From NCBI GenBank assembly GCA_964505265.1, contig CAZDGN010000023.1, positions 1-22,597 on the forward strand: a stretch of DNA of 22,597 bases, read 5' to 3'. The first letter of the stretch is position 1. Each line of letters begins with the position of its first letter. A program made the translations under genes and the position numbers. This stretch comes from CAILUF01 sp964505265 (lineage in GTDB: Bacteria; Pseudomonadota; Alphaproteobacteria; Rickettsiales; UBA1997). Positions 21,506 through 22,597 of the stretch are shown here, in pieces. A model generated the notes under the pieces. That model was not told where the DNA came from, ran no database searches, and saw nothing but the letters and a program-made list of their open reading frames with translations.

Positions 21506-22075
21506 TTAACGAAGTTTTTTTCGTCCATCATAAATTTCTTTATCTCTATTAGTTTCTACAAAATCAACATATGATTCCACATTCTTGCAACCCAAAATTT
21601 TTAGAGTTGTTTCTTTATTAAGCCATGAAGGTGCTTTAGATATCTCGAGATATGAAGGATAGCTTGACCATTTATATTCTCGAAGATTATCAACTATGCA
21701 AAGGGGGTTGCGATGAATATATCTACTTAAATCCCCTAGATAGGAATCTTTATCAACCAAAATAGATTTATATCTACTTTTAAATAAAGAGCCATCGCAA
21801 CCTTTTTTACGGTTATATTTCCTAACATATTCGCGCCCTAAAAAACACATAACTTTGCTTAAATTTGCATCTGGAGTCTCAAGCAACAAATGATAGTGAT
21901 TACTCATTAAGCAATAACAATGAACTATCGCATTAAATTCAACACTAGCACTGCCTAAGATGTTTAAAAAAAGTTGAAAATCTGATTTATCGTGAAAAAT
22001 ATTATCTTTATTTCTACCCCTATTCATAACGTGATAGAAAGCGTGTGGATATTCCACTCTTGGTGAGCGTGGCAT
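21506..22075 (-). CDS. REP-associated tyrosine transposase (RAYT, Y1 family)
   Basis: The 189-residue HUH-type single-strand transposase is related to IS200/IS605 TnpA. The N-terminus RVEYPHAFYHVMNRG (6-20) is typical of the RAYT group. The metal-binding HUH motif is SNHYHLL (58-64, His60 and His62), and Tyr119 in RYIHRNP is the likely nucleophile. A WSSYPSY segment (136-142) is also a family mark. Such proteins cut and join at palindromic REP sequences, and copies of one near-palindrome flank this gene on both sides. The protein is at the short end for the group. An A7 run just before the stop would, if shifted, open about 20 more codons. Only one copy is seen in this window. Confidence 0.9.
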   Translation of the reverse strand: MPRSPRVEYPHAFYHVMNRGRNKDNIFHDKSDFQLFLNILGSASVEFNAIVHCYCLMSNHYHLLLETPDANLSKVMCFLGREYVRKYNRKKGCDGSLFKSRYKSILVDKDSYLGDLSRYIHRNPLCIVDNLREYKWSSYPSYLEISKAPSWLNKETTLKILGCKNVESYVDFVETNRDKEIYDGRKKLR

Positions 22076-22153
22076 TGTAGTTTTGGGTTTGTGGTTAATT
22101 AATTTCGATTAATATTAAATTAATAAAAAAATATTGGAAGAATAATTTTAATT

Positions 22154-22175
22154 AAAAGGAACCTGGTACCTTTTT
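22154..22175. repeat. REP-like near-palindrome, copy 1
   Basis: The unit aaaaggaacc-t-ggtacctttt has 10-base arms with one mismatch around a single central base. It lies 79 bases upstream of the RAYT start codon. A 21-base segment (22181-22201) follows and is repeated exactly after copy 2. Confidence 0.85.
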
Positions 22176-22245
22176 CTTTATTTTGGTTATGGAGTGTTGA
22201 TTATCAAAGCTTTTCTGACCCACCCACGGCTAAAGTTAAAAAGCC

Positions 22246-22267
22246 AAAAGGAACCTGGTACCTTTTT
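22246..22267. repeat. REP-like near-palindrome, copy 2
   Basis: Identical in its 22-base core to copies 1 and 3, and followed by the same 21-base segment (22269-22289) that follows copy 1. Spacing from copy 1 is 92 bases and to copy 3 is 48 bases. Confidence 0.85.
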
Positions 22268-22293
22268 CTTTTGGTTATGGAGTGTTGATAATT

Positions 22294-22315
22294 AAAAGGA
22301 ACCTGGTACCTTTTT
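22294..22315. repeat. REP-like near-palindrome, copy 3
   Basis: Third identical 22-base core. The 21-base companion segment is absent after this copy, so the cluster looks like tandem insertion or slippage of a palindrome-plus-tail unit. Apart from these repeats and a gacccacccacggctaaag tract (22217-22235), nothing else is seen in 22076-22381. Confidence 0.85.
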
Positions 22316-22381
22316 CTTTTATATTTCAAACTTGGGTGTTGGTAGCGCAGTTAGAGAAGATTTTATCTTTTAAAATATCTC

Positions 22382-22445
22382 AAAAATAAAATTTAAATAT
22401 GAAACTAATAAAAATAAAATTTAAATATGAAACTAATAAAAATAA
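22382..22445 (+). repeat. 28-bp tandem duplication over a start codon
   Basis: The 36-base segment 22382-22417 recurs at 22410-22445 with a period of 28. It includes atttaaatatgaaactaata, so the leader, ATG and first codons of the GNAT gene are doubled. As 28 is not a multiple of three, the first ATG (22399) is out of frame and stops after 17 codons. Confidence 0.9.
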
Positions 22446-22597
22446 CATCTGATAATCTACAATTTTTAGATAGTGCAGCTTTTCTATTCAATGAATATAG
22501 AAAATTTTACAACCAAGAATCGGATATAGAAAAAGCCAAATTATTTTTGACTGATCGCATAAAAAATGACGAATCAAAAATATTTCTGAGTTTAGAT
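22427..22597 (+). CDS. GNAT-family N-acetyltransferase, 5' part only
   Basis: Only the first 57 codons are inside the window; the frame is still open at the last base. The pattern FLFNEYRKFYNQESD (residues 20-34), followed by AKLFLTDRI and SKIFLSLD, is typical of the N-terminus of one GNAT acetyltransferase group, in which an aromatic-rich helix precedes the first core strands. The acetyl-CoA-binding motif would lie beyond the window, so the assignment is provisional and the substrate unknown. The second ATG of the duplicated leader is the start, since the first is out of frame. Confidence 0.65.
   Translation, partial: MKLIKITSDNLQFLDSAAFLFNEYRKFYNQESDIEKAKLFLTDRIKNDESKIFLSLD

Noticed and set aside
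22154..22315. CRISPR-like array of three repeats
   Set aside because: The units are near-palindromic, spacing is irregular (92 and 48 bases), the intervening sequence is itself repeated, and no cas gene is present. REP-like repeats next to a RAYT fit better.

Overview
This window is AT-rich DNA from a Gram-negative bacterium, most likely an alphaproteobacterium of a Rickettsiales/Holosporales-like or similarly AT-rich lineage. The support is a class I (archaeal-type) lysyl-tRNA synthetase, an alphaproteobacterial-style KdsB and PDRP regulator, LPS-precursor genes (kdsB, galU), and an NtrX/NtrC-like regulator. The species cannot be named from this sequence alone.

Bases 1-615 are a gene-free, repeat-rich stretch containing a large inverted repeat made of nested hairpins. 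From about 9.6 kb back to 0.6 kb the genes lie on the minus strand: tRNA-Lys(TTT), a PDRP-type kinase/pyrophosphorylase, a response regulator with a degenerate sigma-54 AAA+ domain, galU, fabD and a membrane-anchored alpha/beta hydrolase (a tight, probably co-transcribed run). These are followed by a two-BON-domain lipoprotein overlapping mtaB, then lysS. A tRNA-Gly(GCC) sits on the opposite strand between the hydrolase and the lipoprotein. From 9.7 to 13.9 kb the plus strand carries a compact operon: kdsB, rimB-like, rimK, engB, an unannotated 43-codon membrane mini-ORF, and hslU, with overlaps or gaps of 1-2 bases at almost every joint. Next come a membrane-anchored NHLRC2-like thioredoxin-fold/NHL-repeat protein that has lost its catalytic cysteines, and gyrB, which carries Asn at a position aligned by eye with the quinolone-linked Asp426 of E. 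coli.

From about 18.5 kb the character changes. Behind gyrB is a cluster of hairpins and duplicated pieces of the 5' end and leader of tRNA-Ser(GCT), ending in the intact tRNA-Ser and a strong intrinsic terminator. After it comes an AIPR-family (abortive infection) gene with an N-terminal PD-(D/E)XK-like motif. All 16 of its arginines are AGA/AGG, unlike the mixed CGN/AGR use of the core genes, which suggests acquisition next to the tRNA. A REP-associated tyrosine transposase (RAYT) follows, flanked on both sides by copies of one near-palindrome. The window ends in the first 57 codons of a GNAT acetyltransferase whose start region was tandemly duplicated by 28 bp.

The core genes serve translation (lysS, mtaB, rimK, engB, three tRNAs), envelope precursors (kdsB, galU, fabD), proteolysis (hslU) and DNA topology (gyrB). 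The right third looks like a small accessory island. No complete new multi-gene system is evident. The strongest leads are the tRNA-Ser/AIPR/RAYT region, the degenerate response regulator, the cysteine-less NHLRC2 homologue and the engB-hslU mini-ORF.
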